Source: UMGS1696 sp963642885
Lineage (GTDB): Bacteria; Bacillota; Clostridia; Oscillospirales; CAG-272
Direction of reading: 5' to 3'
NCBI GenBank assembly: GCA_963642885.1
Contig: CAVIJI010000037.1
Coordinates: 1-22,914, forward strand
DNA: 22,914 nucleotides
Under the pieces are notes generated by a model, which worked only from the letters and a program-made list of their open reading frames with translations, made no database searches and was not told the origin of the DNA. Shown here in pieces: positions 22,765 to 22,914 of the stretch (its first letter is position 1; the number at the start of each line of letters is the position of its first letter). The translations under genes and the position numbers were made by a program.

Positions 22765-22865
22765 CTATTAACCCGATGCTTCCTCGAAAATACCGCATGG
22801 CTGTTCTCGTGAGACCGCTCCACGCGGCCGATTAATAGAGCTTTCGAAAATTTTTTTATTTTTTT
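22765..22865 (+). terminator. Possible operon end: long-loop inverted repeat and T tracts
   Basis: CTATTAA (22765-22771) can pair with TTAATAG (22832-22838) around a 60-base loop that contains a smaller CCGC/GCGG hairpin. About 12 bases later come two seven-T tracts (22851-22857 and 22859-22865). This is not a canonical compact terminator, but it is the only candidate between the last gene and the next promoter. The T tracts could instead serve as an upstream element of that promoter. Confidence 0.35.
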
Positions 22866-22877
22866 CAGAAACCCCTA

Positions 22878-22906
22878 TTGACAGCGCCCGAATAAAGCAG
22901 TATAAT
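22878..22906 (+). promoter_or_regulatory. Perfect consensus sigma-A promoter at the right edge
   Basis: TTGACA (22878-22883) and TATAAT (22901-22906) match consensus fully with an ideal 17-bp spacer, and an A/T-rich run (22848-22865) lies just upstream as a possible UP element. Transcription would start at about the window end, so the gene it drives is outside. Its strength suggests a stable RNA or a highly expressed gene. Confidence 0.85.
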
Positions 22907-22914
22907 ACACATCC

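Overview
This window most likely comes from a low-to-mid GC Gram-positive bacterium of the Clostridia, plausibly an Oscillospiraceae/Ruminococcaceae-type gut or rumen organism. The reasons are good AGGAGG-like ribosome binding sites before most genes, sigma-A type promoters (one is a perfect TTGACA-17-TATAAT), an EpsG-type polymerase, and gene content typical of Firmicutes surface-polysaccharide loci. A 10-N assembly gap at 10857-10866 suggests a draft or metagenome-derived assembly. The taxonomy is inference; no marker gene is present.

Layout. Positions 1-678 hold the C-terminal part of a tyrosine recombinase with its catalytic residues intact, closed by a strong terminator (737-773). Positions 679-1689 have no convincing protein gene. 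They hold a promoter-to-terminator unit that may be a small RNA (875-1170), a series of hairpins (1234-1457), and a strong extended -10 promoter (1470-1498) followed by a structured leader. From 1690 to 22743, 21 genes run on the + strand with almost no gaps and many ATGA/TAATG overlaps, forming one large exopolysaccharide/capsule operon. The window ends with T-rich DNA and a perfect promoter for the next unit (22878-22906).

How the genes work together. A PglC/WcaJ-like initiating sugar-1-phosphate transferase (1690) loads undecaprenyl phosphate. The glycan is then built by four GT4 enzymes (4014, 6135, 8192, 14400), three GT2 enzymes (5138, 10414, 18810), two paralogous GT8-like GT-A enzymes (7281, 19800) and a Stealth-family sugar-phosphate transferase (13402), which implies a phosphodiester-containing chain. 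Decoration genes are two membrane acyltransferases (11394, 12352) and a pyruvyltransferase-family protein (17743). A HpcH/HpaI aldolase and a D-2-hydroxyacid dehydrogenase (2300, 3121) sit near the front and may supply or modify a small acid substituent. Export and polymerisation are represented by an EpsG-like polymerase (9314) together with a Wzm/Wzt ABC exporter whose ATPase carries a C-terminal extension (15585, 16455). This mixes two pathways normally kept separate, and no Wzx flippase is visible. A membrane-anchored metallophosphoesterase (20696) and an NTP_transf_5-type nucleotidyltransferase (21574) close the operon.

The most interesting signals are: AT-rich patches whose edges fall inside genes at domain boundaries (second half of wzt through the pyruvyltransferase gene, and the second half of the following GT2); the EpsG plus Wzm/Wzt combination; the aldolase-dehydrogenase pair; the two GT8-like paralogues that bracket a large inner cassette; long homopolymer tracts in two glycosyltransferase genes; and the possible unrecognised RNA between the integrase and the operon.
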